Shown: positions 1-8,078 of the stretch, one piece after another
How the letters are laid out: each line of letters starts with the position of its first letter
Numbering within the stretch: position 1 is the stretch's first letter
Origin: Streptomyces sp. YPW6
GTDB lineage: Bacteria > Actinomycetota > Actinomycetes > Streptomycetales > Streptomycetaceae
Assembly (NCBI RefSeq): GCF_018866325.1
Contig: NZ_CP076457.1
Coordinates: forward strand, 6,545,001-6,609,000
Length of the DNA stretch: 64,000 bases
Direction of reading: 5' to 3'
Program-made: the position numbers and the translations under genes
Notes under the pieces: generated by a model
What the model was told of the DNA's origin: nothing
The model's database searches: none
What the model saw: only the letters and a program-made list of their open reading frames with translations

Positions 1-825
1 CGGTCCAAGGCTGGGCACATCGTGCCCGACCGGCACCGCAGGGGACGGGCGCCGGCCGCCGACGACCGCGAGATCGCCCGGCTGCGCACCGAGCTGCGCG
101 CCCACCCCTGCCACGGGTGCGACGAGCGGGAGGACCACGCCCGGTGGGCCGAGCGCTACCACCGGCTGCAACGGGACACCCGGCAGCTGGAGAAGCGGAT
201 CGAGGGGCGGACGAACACGATCGCCCGGACCTTCGACCGGATCGTCGCGCTCCTCACCGAGCTGGACTATCTCCGGGGCAACGAGGTCACCGCCAACGGG
301 CGGCGGCTGGCCCGGCTCTACGGCGAGCTGGATCTGCTGGCCAGCGAGTGCCTGCGCGAGGGGGTCTGGGAGGGGCTCAACCCCGCCGAGCTCGCCGCGT
401 GCGTCTCGGCCCTGGTCTACGAGGCGCGGCAGGCCGATGACGCGGTCGCGCCCAAGCTGCCGTCCGGGCCCGCCAAGGTCGCCATGGGCGAGATGGTGCG
501 GATCTGGGGTCGGCTGGACGCACTGGAGGAGGACTTCAAGATCAACCAGGCGGAAGGGGTCGGGCAGCGCGAGCCCGATCTGGGCTTCGCCTGGGCGGTC
601 TACATGTGGGCCTCCGGCCGGACGCTGGACGAGGTGCTGCGCGAGGCGGAGATGCCGGCGGGGGACTTCGTGCGGTGGTGCAAGCAGGTGATCGACGTGC
701 TGGGGCAGATCGCCGCGGCGGCGCCCCGGGACGCGGGGGAGGGGGCCTCCAGCGTGGCGAAGAGCGCGCGCAAGGCGGTGGACGCCGTGCTGCGGGGCGT
801 GGTGGCGTACAGCTCGGTGGGGTGA
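1..825 (+). CDS. C-terminal part of a Ski2/Mtr4-type DEAD/DEAH RNA helicase (5' truncated by window)
   Basis: The frame is open from the first base of the window and stops at 825, so only the last ~274 codons are present. The remaining sequence matches the DSHCT (dob1/Ski2/helY-like C-terminal) region: a CHGC motif near base 110, a long helical segment around RWAERYHRLQRDTRQLEKRI, then the diagnostic LNPAELAACVSALVYEAR and AVYMWASGRTLDEVL stretches. Family members are large actinobacterial helicases that unwind RNA; the ATPase core lies upstream of this window. The gene converges on the SPW protein gene across a hairpin at 910-939. Family assignment is strong; the exact substrate is unknown. 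Confidence 0.88.
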   Translation, partial: RSKAGHIVPDRHRRGRAPAADDREIARLRTELRAHPCHGCDEREDHARWAERYHRLQRDTRQLEKRIEGRTNTIARTFDRIVALLTELDYLRGNEVTANGRRLARLYGELDLLASECLREGVWEGLNPAELAACVSALVYEARQADDAVAPKLPSGPAKVAMGEMVRIWGRLDALEEDFKINQAEGVGQREPDLGFAWAVYMWASGRTLDEVLREAEMPAGDFVRWCKQVIDVLGQIAAAAPRDAGEGASSVAKSARKAVDAVLRGVVAYSSVG

Positions 826-909
826 GCGGGGGCCTGGCGGGGAGCGGGGCGTCTGCGGCGGGCTCGTTCCGCCGCCCGCCCCCTCCGGGAACCGGGGAGC
901 GGCCCCGGA

Positions 910-939
910 CCCCGCCCCTCAGGCACCGGAGGGGCGGGG
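910..939. terminator. Bidirectional terminator hairpin between convergent genes
   Basis: An 11-bp perfect stem (CCCCGCCCCTC pairing with GAGGGGCGGGG, 9-base loop) sits between the convergent helicase and SPW genes; outer GGCCCC/GGGGCC bases can extend it. There is no T tract, as is usual in streptomycetes. Confidence 0.7.
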
Positions 940-965
940 AAGGGGGCCGGGGCCGACCGGGTCGG

Positions 966-1403
966 TCACGTGCTGCGGGTTCTCATCGCCGCTCCTGCGC
1001 AGACCATGCCCAGCAGGACCGTCAGTCCGCCGACGATGATGTTGTTGATCACGATTCCGGCGTCCGGGCTGGTGCCCACCACCCAGGTCGACACGATGAT
1101 CCACGCCCCGATGGCGCAGATCGCCCAGCTCAGGCCGTACATGCGCTCGGGCATCACGGTGAAGCCGAGAGCCAGTACCGCGATCGCGATACCCATCACC
1201 AGGTTGTGCGTGACCAGAGCCGGCTGGCTCGCCGTGAAGTGGAGCACCCACGGCGAAACGGCGCAGTAGAGGCCGACGAGGAACACCGGCGCGTCCACCA
1301 GCGCCACATCGCGGCCGCCCATCACGCGGTCGTACCGTGCACGCATCTCGGAGGCGTCGGGGTGGCCCGACAAGTCACTCCTCGCGTGTGAGACGTTGCT
1401 CAT
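966..1403 (-). CDS. SPW-repeat integral membrane protein
   Basis: A 145-residue protein with about four membrane segments. It carries the SPW-repeat signature: SPWVLHF in the first hydrophobic block and a second, diverged copy (LSWAICAIGAWIIVSTW) in the third. The start was placed at ATG 1403 because GAAGGAG lies nine bases upstream; a longer frame to 1484 has no ribosome site. The soluble N-terminus (about 45 residues) precedes the membrane domain. The SPW family has no established function, and the gene is not clearly in an operon with its neighbours. Membrane topology is read from the sequence; role is unknown. Confidence 0.8.
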   Translation of the reverse strand: MSNVSHARSDLSGHPDASEMRARYDRVMGGRDVALVDAPVFLVGLYCAVSPWVLHFTASQPALVTHNLVMGIAIAVLALGFTVMPERMYGLSWAICAIGAWIIVSTWVVGTSPDAGIVINNIIVGGLTVLLGMVCAGAAMRTRST

Positions 1404-1561
1404 GAGATTTCGTCTCCTTCGGTCCTGCGGGCCCCGCCGCCGTGCGGATGGATGCGGCAGGCACCCTTCTCTCTTCCTCTCCATGGTGCGCTTATCCGGT
1501 GCTTATGTGTACATTTCCGGCGATATTTTCGGTGGGATTCTCAGTCGGTCCCACCCGCGCA

Positions 1562-1610
1562 CGACGAGGGGCGGACGGCCACGGTGCACGTGGCTGCCCG
1601 CCCCTCGTCG
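1562..1610. terminator. Terminator hairpin after the fasciclin gene
   Basis: CGACGAGGGGCGG (1562-1574) pairs with CCGCCCCTCGTCG near 1598-1610, and GGCCAC/GTGGC extends the arm after a short internal mismatch. It lies just downstream of the fasciclin stop codon on the minus strand. The rest of the 227-base gap to the SPW start holds no recognisable gene. Confidence 0.65.
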
Positions 1611-1630
1611 ATGGGGGAACCGGTGGAGGA

Positions 1631-2278
1631 CTACTGCGGCGGCATCAGGACCGTGTCGACGATGTAGACCGTCGCGTTGGCGGTCTGGACGTTGCCGCAG
1701 ACGACCTTGGACGAGTCGTTCACGGTGTACTCCGTGCCCGAGCCGGCCGTCGTCAGCTTGCTCTTCTCCAGGGTGTCGAACGACCCCTTCTCCAGCTGCT
1801 GCGGCGTCAGCTTCTCGCCCACCACGTGGTAGGTGAGGACCTTCGTGAGCTCGGCCTTGTCGGCCAGCAGCGCGTCCAGGTCGGCCTTCGGGATCTTCGC
1901 GAAGGCGTCGTTGGTCGGGGCGAACACCGTGATGTTCTCGGCGTTGTTGAGCGTGTCGACCAGACCGGCCTGCTTCACGGCGGCCACCAGCGTCGACAGC
2001 GCCTCGTTGTTCGAGGCGGCCGTGGCGACCGGGTCCTTCGCCATGCCGTCGAACGAACCCGCGCCCTCCTTCGGCACCGACGAACAGGCCGGGCCGAACG
2101 GCTCGTTCATGGTCGCCGAGTCATCGGCCGAGGGGCTCGCCGGTGCGGACGCGCTGGCGCTGGAGCCGGCCGCCGAGTCCTTGGAGGAGTCGTCCGACGA
2201 GCAGGCGGCCAGCGCCAGCGGCAGCACGGCTGCTGCGGACACGGCTACGGCTGCGCGGCGGAAAAGGAGGGTGTTCAT
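1631..2278 (-). CDS. FAS1/fasciclin-domain lipoprotein
   Basis: A 215-residue exported protein. A signal peptide ends in the lipobox L23-A-A-C26, so the mature protein should be lipid-anchored on the outer face of the membrane. A Ser/Ala/Asp-rich linker (about residues 27-55) leads into one FAS1 domain with the typical ITVFAPTNDAF and LTYHVVGEKL motifs and a C-terminal VYIVDTVLMPP strand. The start at ATG 2278 follows AGGAGAAACACC. It is a counterpart in domain type to mycobacterial MPT70/MPT83, which are controlled by SigK; a SigK-like promoter lies at 2451-2479, and sigK is 8 kb away. FAS1 domains generally mediate adhesion; the ligand here is unknown. Confidence 0.9.
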   Translation of the reverse strand: MNTLLFRRAAVAVSAAAVLPLALAACSSDDSSKDSAAGSSASASAPASPSADDSATMNEPFGPACSSVPKEGAGSFDGMAKDPVATAASNNEALSTLVAAVKQAGLVDTLNNAENITVFAPTNDAFAKIPKADLDALLADKAELTKVLTYHVVGEKLTPQQLEKGSFDTLEKSKLTTAGSGTEYTVNDSSKVVCGNVQTANATVYIVDTVLMPPQ

Positions 2279-2450
2279 GGTGTTTCTCCTGGATCGGAAG
2301 TTTCGTGCGGAGAGAGGGAGGCCCGGGCGGCGGGCGCCCGTCCGGGAGGCCGCGGTCCCGCGGCTCCCACGGCACGCGCCGAGCGCGACCGCCGGGGCGG
2401 ATACGCCACGGCCGTCCGTACGCCGGTCCGGCTCTTCTCTCACGCAAGGG

Positions 2451-2479
2451 GTTCGGCGCCAGGGCGGCCGGCGGATTGG
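2451..2479 (-). promoter_or_regulatory. SigK-type promoter of the fasciclin gene
   Basis: On the minus strand: -35 element CCAATC (2474-2479, inside CGACCAATCC), 17-base spacer, -10-like CCGAAC (2451-2456). The same ten-base -35 region precedes the lipid operon and sigK. It implies a leader of roughly 165 bases. The 334-base gap 2279-2612 contains this promoter, the divergent operon promoter and no gene. Confidence 0.65.
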
Positions 2480-2524
2480 TCGGCGGTTCCTCATTCACCC
2501 GTTCGGAGCAGATCCGGTGATCGA

Positions 2525-2552
2525 CCAATCCGCTCGGCCACCGGCCACGAAT
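2525..2552 (+). promoter_or_regulatory. SigK-type promoter of the lipid-modification operon
   Basis: CCAATC (2525-2530, inside CGACCAATCC), 16-base spacer, ACGAAT (2547-2552). The distance to the first start codon (2613) is about 55 bases. The similarity to the other two copies is direct; assignment to SigK is inference from co-location with sigK and from the CCATCC/CCGAAT motif recalled for mycobacterial SigK. Confidence 0.65.
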
Positions 2553-2612
2553 GCCACCTGAGGGGCGCTCCCGTAGTGCTCCGACCAGGTGTGAGGACCG
2601 GAGGGAGCCGGA

Positions 2613-3887
2613 ATGGCAGGGGCACGGCGGCGGACGGCCGTGGTGGGAGCCGGGGTGGCGGGACTGACCGCCGCACATGTTCTCCGCGACGCTCATGAGG
2701 TGACGCTGTACGAGGCCGACGACCGCGTCGGCGGCCACGCCCACACCCACGATCTGGCCGCGTCCGACGGCCGGGTGCACCGCGTCGACTCCGGGTTCAT
2801 CGTGCACAACCGGCGGACCTACCCCCACCTGTTGCGGCTCTTCGACGAACTGGGCGTCGCCACCCAGGAGTCCGAGATGTCCATGTCCGTACGGTGCGAG
2901 GGCTGCGGTCTGGAGTACGCCGGGGCCCGGGGTCCCGCCGGGCTCTTCGCGCAGCCGCGCTCCGCCGTGCGCGGCCCCTATCTGCGGATGCTCGCCGAGG
3001 TGCCGCGCTTCCACCGTGCCGCCCGGGCCCTGCTGGCGCTGCCGGAGAGCGACGGGAGCGGCATGACGCTGGGGGAGTTCGCCCGGCGCGGGCGCTTCTC
3101 GCCGTACTTCCACGCCCACTTCCTGACGCCCGTGGTCTCCGCCGTCTGGTCCTGCGACCCGGTCACCGCCCTGCGCTATCCGGCCCGCTACCTCTTCCGC
3201 TTCCTCGACCACCACGGCATGCTCACCATCGGCGACTCGCCGGTCTGGCGCACCGTCACCGGCGGATCGCGCTCCTACGTCGACCTCGTCGTCAAGCAGC
3301 TCGCCGCCGTGCACACCTCGACCCCGGTGCGCGCCGTCACCCGGCACGCGGACGGGGTCGACATCACCACCGAGGACGGCACGACCACCCCGTACGACTC
3401 CGTCGTTATCGCCACCCACCCCGACCAGGCGCTGCGGATGCTCGCCGACCCGACCGACGCCGAGCGCGCCACGCTCGGCGCCTTCCGGTACTCCCGCAAC
3501 CCGACCCTGCTGCACACGGACACCACGCTGCTGCCGCGCGCCCGAGGGGCCAGGGCCTCCTGGAACTACCTGATGCCCTCGTGCGCCGCCGACGCCGACC
3601 GGGTGACCGTCAGCTACGACATGAACCGGCTCCAGCGGCTCGACGCCCCGGACACCTTCGTCGTCACGCTGAACGGCGCCGACCGGGTCGACCCGGACAC
3701 CGTCCGCGCCCGCATGGTCTACGAGCACCCCGTCTACACCCCGGAGTCGGTCGCGGCCCAGGCCCGGCTGCACACCCTGTCCGGTCCCGTCACCGCCTAC
3801 GCGGGGGCGTACCACGGCTGGGGCTTCCACGAGGACGGCTGCCGCTCGGGGGTCGAGGCCGCCGCCGCCCTGGGGGTGCGGTGGTGA
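2613..3887 (+). CDS. FAD-dependent amine oxidase-like oxidoreductase (NAD/FAD-binding protein)
   Basis: 424 residues. The N-terminus has a Rossmann FAD-binding motif, VVGAGVAGLTAAHVL, followed by YEADDRVGGHAHTHD, typical of flavin amine oxidase/desaturase-like proteins. GGAGGG precedes ATG 2613. It is the first gene of a five-gene cluster in which each downstream gene overlaps its predecessor by four bases, so translation is coupled. The same gene set (amine oxidase, DUF1365, CFA synthase, DUF1295) is found beside sigK in Mycobacterium tuberculosis and in light/singlet-oxygen regulons of alphaproteobacteria, where a related flavoprotein acts on methylated phospholipid acyl chains. A fatty-acyl oxidation or desaturation role is therefore inferred, not shown. 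Confidence 0.85.
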   Translation: MAGARRRTAVVGAGVAGLTAAHVLRDAHEVTLYEADDRVGGHAHTHDLAASDGRVHRVDSGFIVHNRRTYPHLLRLFDELGVATQESEMSMSVRCEGCGLEYAGARGPAGLFAQPRSAVRGPYLRMLAEVPRFHRAARALLALPESDGSGMTLGEFARRGRFSPYFHAHFLTPVVSAVWSCDPVTALRYPARYLFRFLDHHGMLTIGDSPVWRTVTGGSRSYVDLVVKQLAAVHTSTPVRAVTRHADGVDITTEDGTTTPYDSVVIATHPDQALRMLADPTDAERATLGAFRYSRNPTLLHTDTTLLPRARGARASWNYLMPSCAADADRVTVSYDMNRLQRLDAPDTFVVTLNGADRVDPDTVRARMVYEHPVYTPESVAAQARLHTLSGPVTAYAGAYHGWGFHEDGCRSGVEAAAALGVRW

Positions 3888-4606
3888 GCGCCCTCTACCC
3901 GTGCACGATCACCCACGTACGGAACCGTCCGACGAAGTACGCGTTCCGGCACCGGACCTATCTGTGGCTGATCGACCCCGACCGGCCGCCCCGGCTGCCG
4001 CGCGCCCTGCGACCGCTGGCCCGGTTCGACGCCCGCGACCACTTCGGCGGCACCGCCCCCACCATCCGGGCCGGTCTGGAGCGCTTCCTGCGCGCCCGGG
4101 GCGTGGAGCTGGGCGACGGCACCGTCACCATGCTCACCCAGGCCCGGGTGTTCGGGTACGTCTTCAACCCGATCACCGTCTACTGGTGCCACCGCGCCGA
4201 CGGCAGTCCCCTCTGCGTCGTCGCCGAGGTGCACAACACGTACGGCGGACGCCACGGCTACCTTCTGCAGCCCGACGGGAAGGACCGGGCCGTCACCGGC
4301 AAGGAGTTCTACGTCTCCCCGTTCTTCCCCGTGGACGGCGGCTACCGGATGCGGCTGCCCGAGCCAGGATCCCGGCTCGACCTGAGCGTCCGTCTGGAAC
4401 GCGAGGGGGCCCGCCCGTTCACCGCGACCGTACGCGGCGCCCGGCGCCCGGCCACCCCCCGGGAACTGGTCCGTCTCGCCCTGCGCCACCCCCTCTCCAC
4501 CGTCCTCGTCTCCGCCGCGATCCGCCTGCACGGCATCCGGCTCTATCTGCGCGGGCTCCCCGTGCAACCCCGTCCCCCGCACCGCACTCAGGAAGGCATG
4601 CAGTGA
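3884..4606 (+). CDS. DUF1365 family protein
   Basis: 240 residues, starting at the second of two adjacent GTG codons (GTGA overlap with the upstream stop). Conserved blocks include LYPCTITHVRNRPTKYAFRHR at the start, RVFGYVFNPITVYWCH in the middle and the AEVHNTYGGRHGYLL region, all typical of DUF1365. The function of the family is not established; it is nearly always encoded beside a CFA-type methyltransferase and the flavin oxidase, as here, so it probably serves the same lipid modification. The C-terminus ends in a basic, proline-rich tail. The stop overlaps the GTG of the next gene by four bases. Confidence 0.85.
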   Translation: MSALYPCTITHVRNRPTKYAFRHRTYLWLIDPDRPPRLPRALRPLARFDARDHFGGTAPTIRAGLERFLRARGVELGDGTVTMLTQARVFGYVFNPITVYWCHRADGSPLCVVAEVHNTYGGRHGYLLQPDGKDRAVTGKEFYVSPFFPVDGGYRMRLPEPGSRLDLSVRLEREGARPFTATVRGARRPATPRELVRLALRHPLSTVLVSAAIRLHGIRLYLRGLPVQPRPPHRTQEGMQ

Positions 4607-5868
4607 CCGCTCCCACCTCGGCGCTGCCGGCAGAGCACATCCCCGGGACCGACCCGGAACGCTGGCCCGACATCGTCACCCCGCCCCGGGCCTCCCGCGC
4701 CCGGACCGCCGTCGCCGAACGCATCGTGCGCCATGCGCTCGGCAAGCTCCCCCTGCGCGCCCGGCTCGCGGGCCGGGACGACATCGGCCTCGGCGGGCCG
4801 CTCATGGACATCCGTGACCCCGACGCCTTCTTCCGGCGGATCGGAGCGAGCGGGCTCATCGGCTTCGGCGAGTCCTACATGGCCGGCGAATGGGACGCTC
4901 CCGACCTCGTCGCCGTGCTCACCGTCCTCGCCGACAACGCGGCCGAACTCGTCCCCGGGCCGCTGCAGCGCCTGCGCGGGCTCTGGCACCTGCGCAGGCC
5001 CGCCGCGCAGATGAACACCCCCGAGGGCTCCCGGGACAACATCAGCCACCACTACGACCTGTCCAACGACCTGTTCGCCCTCTTCCTCGACGAGACGCTC
5101 TCCTACTCCTCCGCCGTCTTCCGCGGCTTCCCCGCCGAACACGACCTGCTGCCCGCCGCCCAGCACCGCAAGATCGACCGGCTCCTCGACGCCGCCGGGG
5201 TCACCGACGGCACCCGCCTGCTGGAGATCGGCACCGGCTGGGGCGAACTGGCCATCCGCGCGGCCGCCCGCGGCGCCCGGGTCACCACCGTCACCCTCTC
5301 CGCCGAACAGCGCGAACTGGCCCGGACCCGCATCCGCGAAGCCGGGTTCGAGGACCGCGTCGAGGTCCGGCTGAGCGACTACCGCCACGTCACCGGCGAC
5401 TACGACGCCATCGTCAGCGTCGAGATGATCGAGGCGGTCGGCGAGGAGTTCTGGCCGGTCTACTTCCAGACCCTGGACCGGCTGCTCGCCCCCGGCGGCC
5501 GGGTCGCCCTCCAGGCCATCACCATGCCCGACGACCGGCTGCGCGCCAGCCGCTCCACGTACACCTGGATCCACAAGTACATCTTCCCCGGCGGACTGCT
5601 GCCCTCCACCGAGGCGGTGGAGCGGGTCACCACCGAGCACACAAGGCTGCGCACCACCCAGCGCACCCGGTTCGGCGCGCACTACGCGGAGACGCTCCGG
5701 CTGTGGCGCGAGCGGTTCACCGAGCGGGCCGCCGAGGTCGACGCCCTCGGCTTCGACGCCGTCTTCCGCCGCATGTGGACCTTCTACCTCGCCTACTCCG
5801 AAGCGGGCTTCCGCTCCGGCTATCTCGATGTGCAGCAACTGCTGCTGACCCGTGAGGAGACCGCGTGA
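4603..5868 (+). CDS. Cyclopropane-fatty-acyl-phospholipid synthase family methyltransferase (first copy)
   Basis: 421 residues; GTG start at 4603 gives a GTGA overlap with DUF1365. The C-terminal two thirds form a SAM-dependent methyltransferase: ISHHYDLSNDLFALFLDETL substrate/bicarbonate-side motif, then LLEIGTGWGELAIRAAARGA as the SAM-binding loop and YDAIVSVEMIEAVGEEFW. CFA-family enzymes transfer a methylene or methyl group to a double bond of phospholipid acyl chains in the membrane. A second, clearly paralogous enzyme follows directly; the two differ in the SAM loop (EIGTGWGE versus DVGCGWGS), suggesting different products or substrates. Confidence 0.92.
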   Translation: MTAPTSALPAEHIPGTDPERWPDIVTPPRASRARTAVAERIVRHALGKLPLRARLAGRDDIGLGGPLMDIRDPDAFFRRIGASGLIGFGESYMAGEWDAPDLVAVLTVLADNAAELVPGPLQRLRGLWHLRRPAAQMNTPEGSRDNISHHYDLSNDLFALFLDETLSYSSAVFRGFPAEHDLLPAAQHRKIDRLLDAAGVTDGTRLLEIGTGWGELAIRAAARGARVTTVTLSAEQRELARTRIREAGFEDRVEVRLSDYRHVTGDYDAIVSVEMIEAVGEEFWPVYFQTLDRLLAPGGRVALQAITMPDDRLRASRSTYTWIHKYIFPGGLLPSTEAVERVTTEHTRLRTTQRTRFGAHYAETLRLWRERFTERAAEVDALGFDAVFRRMWTFYLAYSEAGFRSGYLDVQQLLLTREETA

Positions 5869-7217
5869 CCACCTCCGCCACCAGGCCGCCCGCCCGGCGC
5901 ACCCCGACCGGGGCCGCCCAGCGCGTCGAACCGCTGATCGAGCGGTTCCTCGGCGGCGGACTGCCGGTCCGGGTACGGATGTGGGACGGCAGCGAGACCG
6001 GGCCCCGCGATGCCCCCACCGTCCATGTGCGGACCCGCCGGGCCCTGCGCCGCCTGCTGTGGGCGCCGGGCGAACTCGGCCTCGCCGAGGCCTACATCAC
6101 CGGTGACATCGACCTGGACGCCGACCTCGGGGACGGGCTGCGCGCCATGCGCCGTGCCGTACGCGAACGCGGCCTCACCGCGCCCGCGCCCGCCTTCGCC
6201 GACCGCGTCAAGGCGGCCGGCCTGGCTCTGCGCCTCGGTGCGGTCGGCCCCCGCCCGCCGGTGCCCGCGGCCCGCGCGGGGCTCCGCGGAGAGCTGCACA
6301 GCAAGGCCCGCGACCGGGCCGCGATCAGCCACCACTACGACCTGTCCAACGCCTTCTACGCCCTGCTCCTCGACGAGACGATGGCGTACTCCTGCGGCTA
6401 CTGGACCAGCGACGCCCCCGGCTACGGCCCGGCCGACGCCCAGCGCGACAAGCTGGAGCTGATCTGCCGCAAGCTCGGACTGCGGCCCGGCGCACGGCTG
6501 CTGGACGTCGGCTGCGGCTGGGGTTCGCTGACCCTGTACGCGGCCGAGCACCACGGCGTCCGCGTCACCGCCGTCACCCTCGCCGCCGAACAGGCCGCCC
6601 ACGTACGGCAGCAGGTCACGGAACGCGGTCTCGACGACCTCGTCGACGTGCTGAACATCGACTACCGCGACATCGCGGAGCGGCCCGGAACCCTGGGCGT
6701 GTACGACGCCGTCTCCACCATCGAGATGGGCGAGCACGTCGGGGACGCCGAGTACCCGGCGTTCACCCGGATCCTGCACGACGTGCTGCGCCCCCGCGGC
6801 CGGGCCCTGGTCCAGCAGATGTCCCGGGGAACGACCGCCCCCGGCGGCGGCGCGTTCATCGAGTCCTACATCGCCCCCGACATGCACATGCGGCCGCTCG
6901 GCGAGACCGTCGGCCTCCTGGAGGGCGCCGGTCTCGAAGTCCGGGACGTCGAGTCGCTGCGCGAGCACTACGTACGGACCGTGGAGGCGTGGCGGCACAC
7001 CCTGGAGGACCGCTGGGCGGAGTTCGTCGCCATGGTGGGGGAGGAGACCGCCCGAGTGTGGCGGCTCTACCTCGTCGGCGGCGCGCTCGCGTTCGAGGAG
7101 CGGCGGATGGGCGTCGACCAGATCCTGTCCGTACGGCCCGACCCGGTCGGCTCCGCCGCGATGCCCGCCACCCGGCGTGACTGGTACACACCGGCCGGGC
7201 CGCGGGAGGAGCGATGA
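5865..7217 (+). CDS. Cyclopropane-fatty-acyl-phospholipid synthase family methyltransferase (second copy)
   Basis: 450 residues; GTG start overlapping the upstream stop (GTGA). Motifs: ISHHYDLSNAFYALLLDETM, SAM loop LLDVGCGWGSLTLYAAEHHG, YDAVSTIEMGEHVGD. An N-terminal segment of about 125 residues before the methyltransferase core resembles the lipid-binding domain of CFA synthases. The bound substrate is presumably a phospholipid acyl chain. As the second CFA-type enzyme in the same operon it may add a methyl branch where the first adds a ring, or act on a later intermediate; the sequence alone does not tell. It is followed, with ATGA overlap, by DUF1295. Confidence 0.92.
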   Translation: MTTSATRPPARRTPTGAAQRVEPLIERFLGGGLPVRVRMWDGSETGPRDAPTVHVRTRRALRRLLWAPGELGLAEAYITGDIDLDADLGDGLRAMRRAVRERGLTAPAPAFADRVKAAGLALRLGAVGPRPPVPAARAGLRGELHSKARDRAAISHHYDLSNAFYALLLDETMAYSCGYWTSDAPGYGPADAQRDKLELICRKLGLRPGARLLDVGCGWGSLTLYAAEHHGVRVTAVTLAAEQAAHVRQQVTERGLDDLVDVLNIDYRDIAERPGTLGVYDAVSTIEMGEHVGDAEYPAFTRILHDVLRPRGRALVQQMSRGTTAPGGGAFIESYIAPDMHMRPLGETVGLLEGAGLEVRDVESLREHYVRTVEAWRHTLEDRWAEFVAMVGEETARVWRLYLVGGALAFEERRMGVDQILSVRPDPVGSAAMPATRRDWYTPAGPREER

Positions 7218-8017
7218 GCGGCTTCTCCTGGGCCGCGTTCGCGAGCGGACTCGCGGGCGCGGCCGTCGCCGCCCTCGCCGTCATGCTCGTCACCTTCGCC
7301 GTCGCCCTGCGGAAGGGCGTGCACCGGATCGTCGACGTCGCCTGGGGCATCGGGTTCGCCGCCGTCGCGCTGGTCTCCTACGGGCTCTCGGCGGGCGAGG
7401 GCGACGACGCCCGCCGACTGCTCGTCACCGCGCTGACGGTCATCTGGGGGCTGCGCCTCGCGATCCACATCGGGCGGCGCGGGAAGGGCCACGGTGAGGA
7501 CCCGCGCTACGAGAAGATGCTGGCCAAGGCCCCCGGCAACCCCCAGCTGTACGCCCTGCGCAAGGTGTACCTGCTCCAGGGCGCGCTGGTCTGGCTGATC
7601 TCGCTCCCGGTCCAGGCCGCCCAGTACCTCACCGCGCCGCTCGCCCTGTGGGCCTGGGCGGGGGTGCTGCTGTGGGCGGTCGGGCTGGCCTTCGAGGCGA
7701 TCGGTGACGCCCAGCTCGCCCGGTTCAAGGCCGACCCCGCGAACAAGGGGAAGATCATGGACCGGGGACTGTGGTCCTGGACCCGCCATCCGAACTACTT
7801 CGGCGACTTCTGCGTCTGGTGGGGACTCTTCCTCTTCGTCTGCCAGGCGCCGGCCGCCGCTGCCGCCACCGTCGTCGCCCCGCTGGTGATGAGCTTCCTG
7901 CTGACCAAGGGCAGCGGCGCGGCCCTGCTGGAGCGTCATATGGCCGACCGGCCCGGGTTCGCCGAGTACCGGGCCCGGACGAGCGGCTTCTTCCCGCGGC
8001 CGCCGCGTCGGGCGTGA
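7214..8017 (+). CDS. DUF1295 (steroid 5-alpha-reductase-like) membrane protein
   Basis: 267 residues with about six membrane segments. The C-terminal signature of the steroid 5-alpha-reductase/isoprenylcysteine-methyltransferase-like fold is clear: RGLWSWTRHPNYFGDFCVWW followed by GSGAALLERHMADRPGFAEY. Such proteins are NADPH-linked membrane reductases or close relatives; in this cluster the substrate is probably the modified acyl chain (inference). ATG 7214 overlaps the preceding stop. Last gene of the operon: a long bidirectional hairpin follows at 8020-8067. Confidence 0.88.
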   Translation: MSGFSWAAFASGLAGAAVAALAVMLVTFAVALRKGVHRIVDVAWGIGFAAVALVSYGLSAGEGDDARRLLVTALTVIWGLRLAIHIGRRGKGHGEDPRYEKMLAKAPGNPQLYALRKVYLLQGALVWLISLPVQAAQYLTAPLALWAWAGVLLWAVGLAFEAIGDAQLARFKADPANKGKIMDRGLWSWTRHPNYFGDFCVWWGLFLFVCQAPAAAAATVVAPLVMSFLLTKGSGAALLERHMADRPGFAEYRARTSGFFPRPPRRA

Positions 8018-8019
8018 GT

Positions 8020-8067
8020 ACCCGGAAGGGTCTGTTCCGCAGCCGCGCGGAACAGGCCCTTCCGGGT
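8020..8067. terminator. Strong bidirectional terminator
   Basis: A 21-base stem (8020-8040 against 8047-8067, one G-T pair) with a six-base loop AGCCGC, located between the convergent lipid operon and the photolyase gene. Confidence 0.88.
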
Positions 8068-8078
8068 GGTCGTACGGG

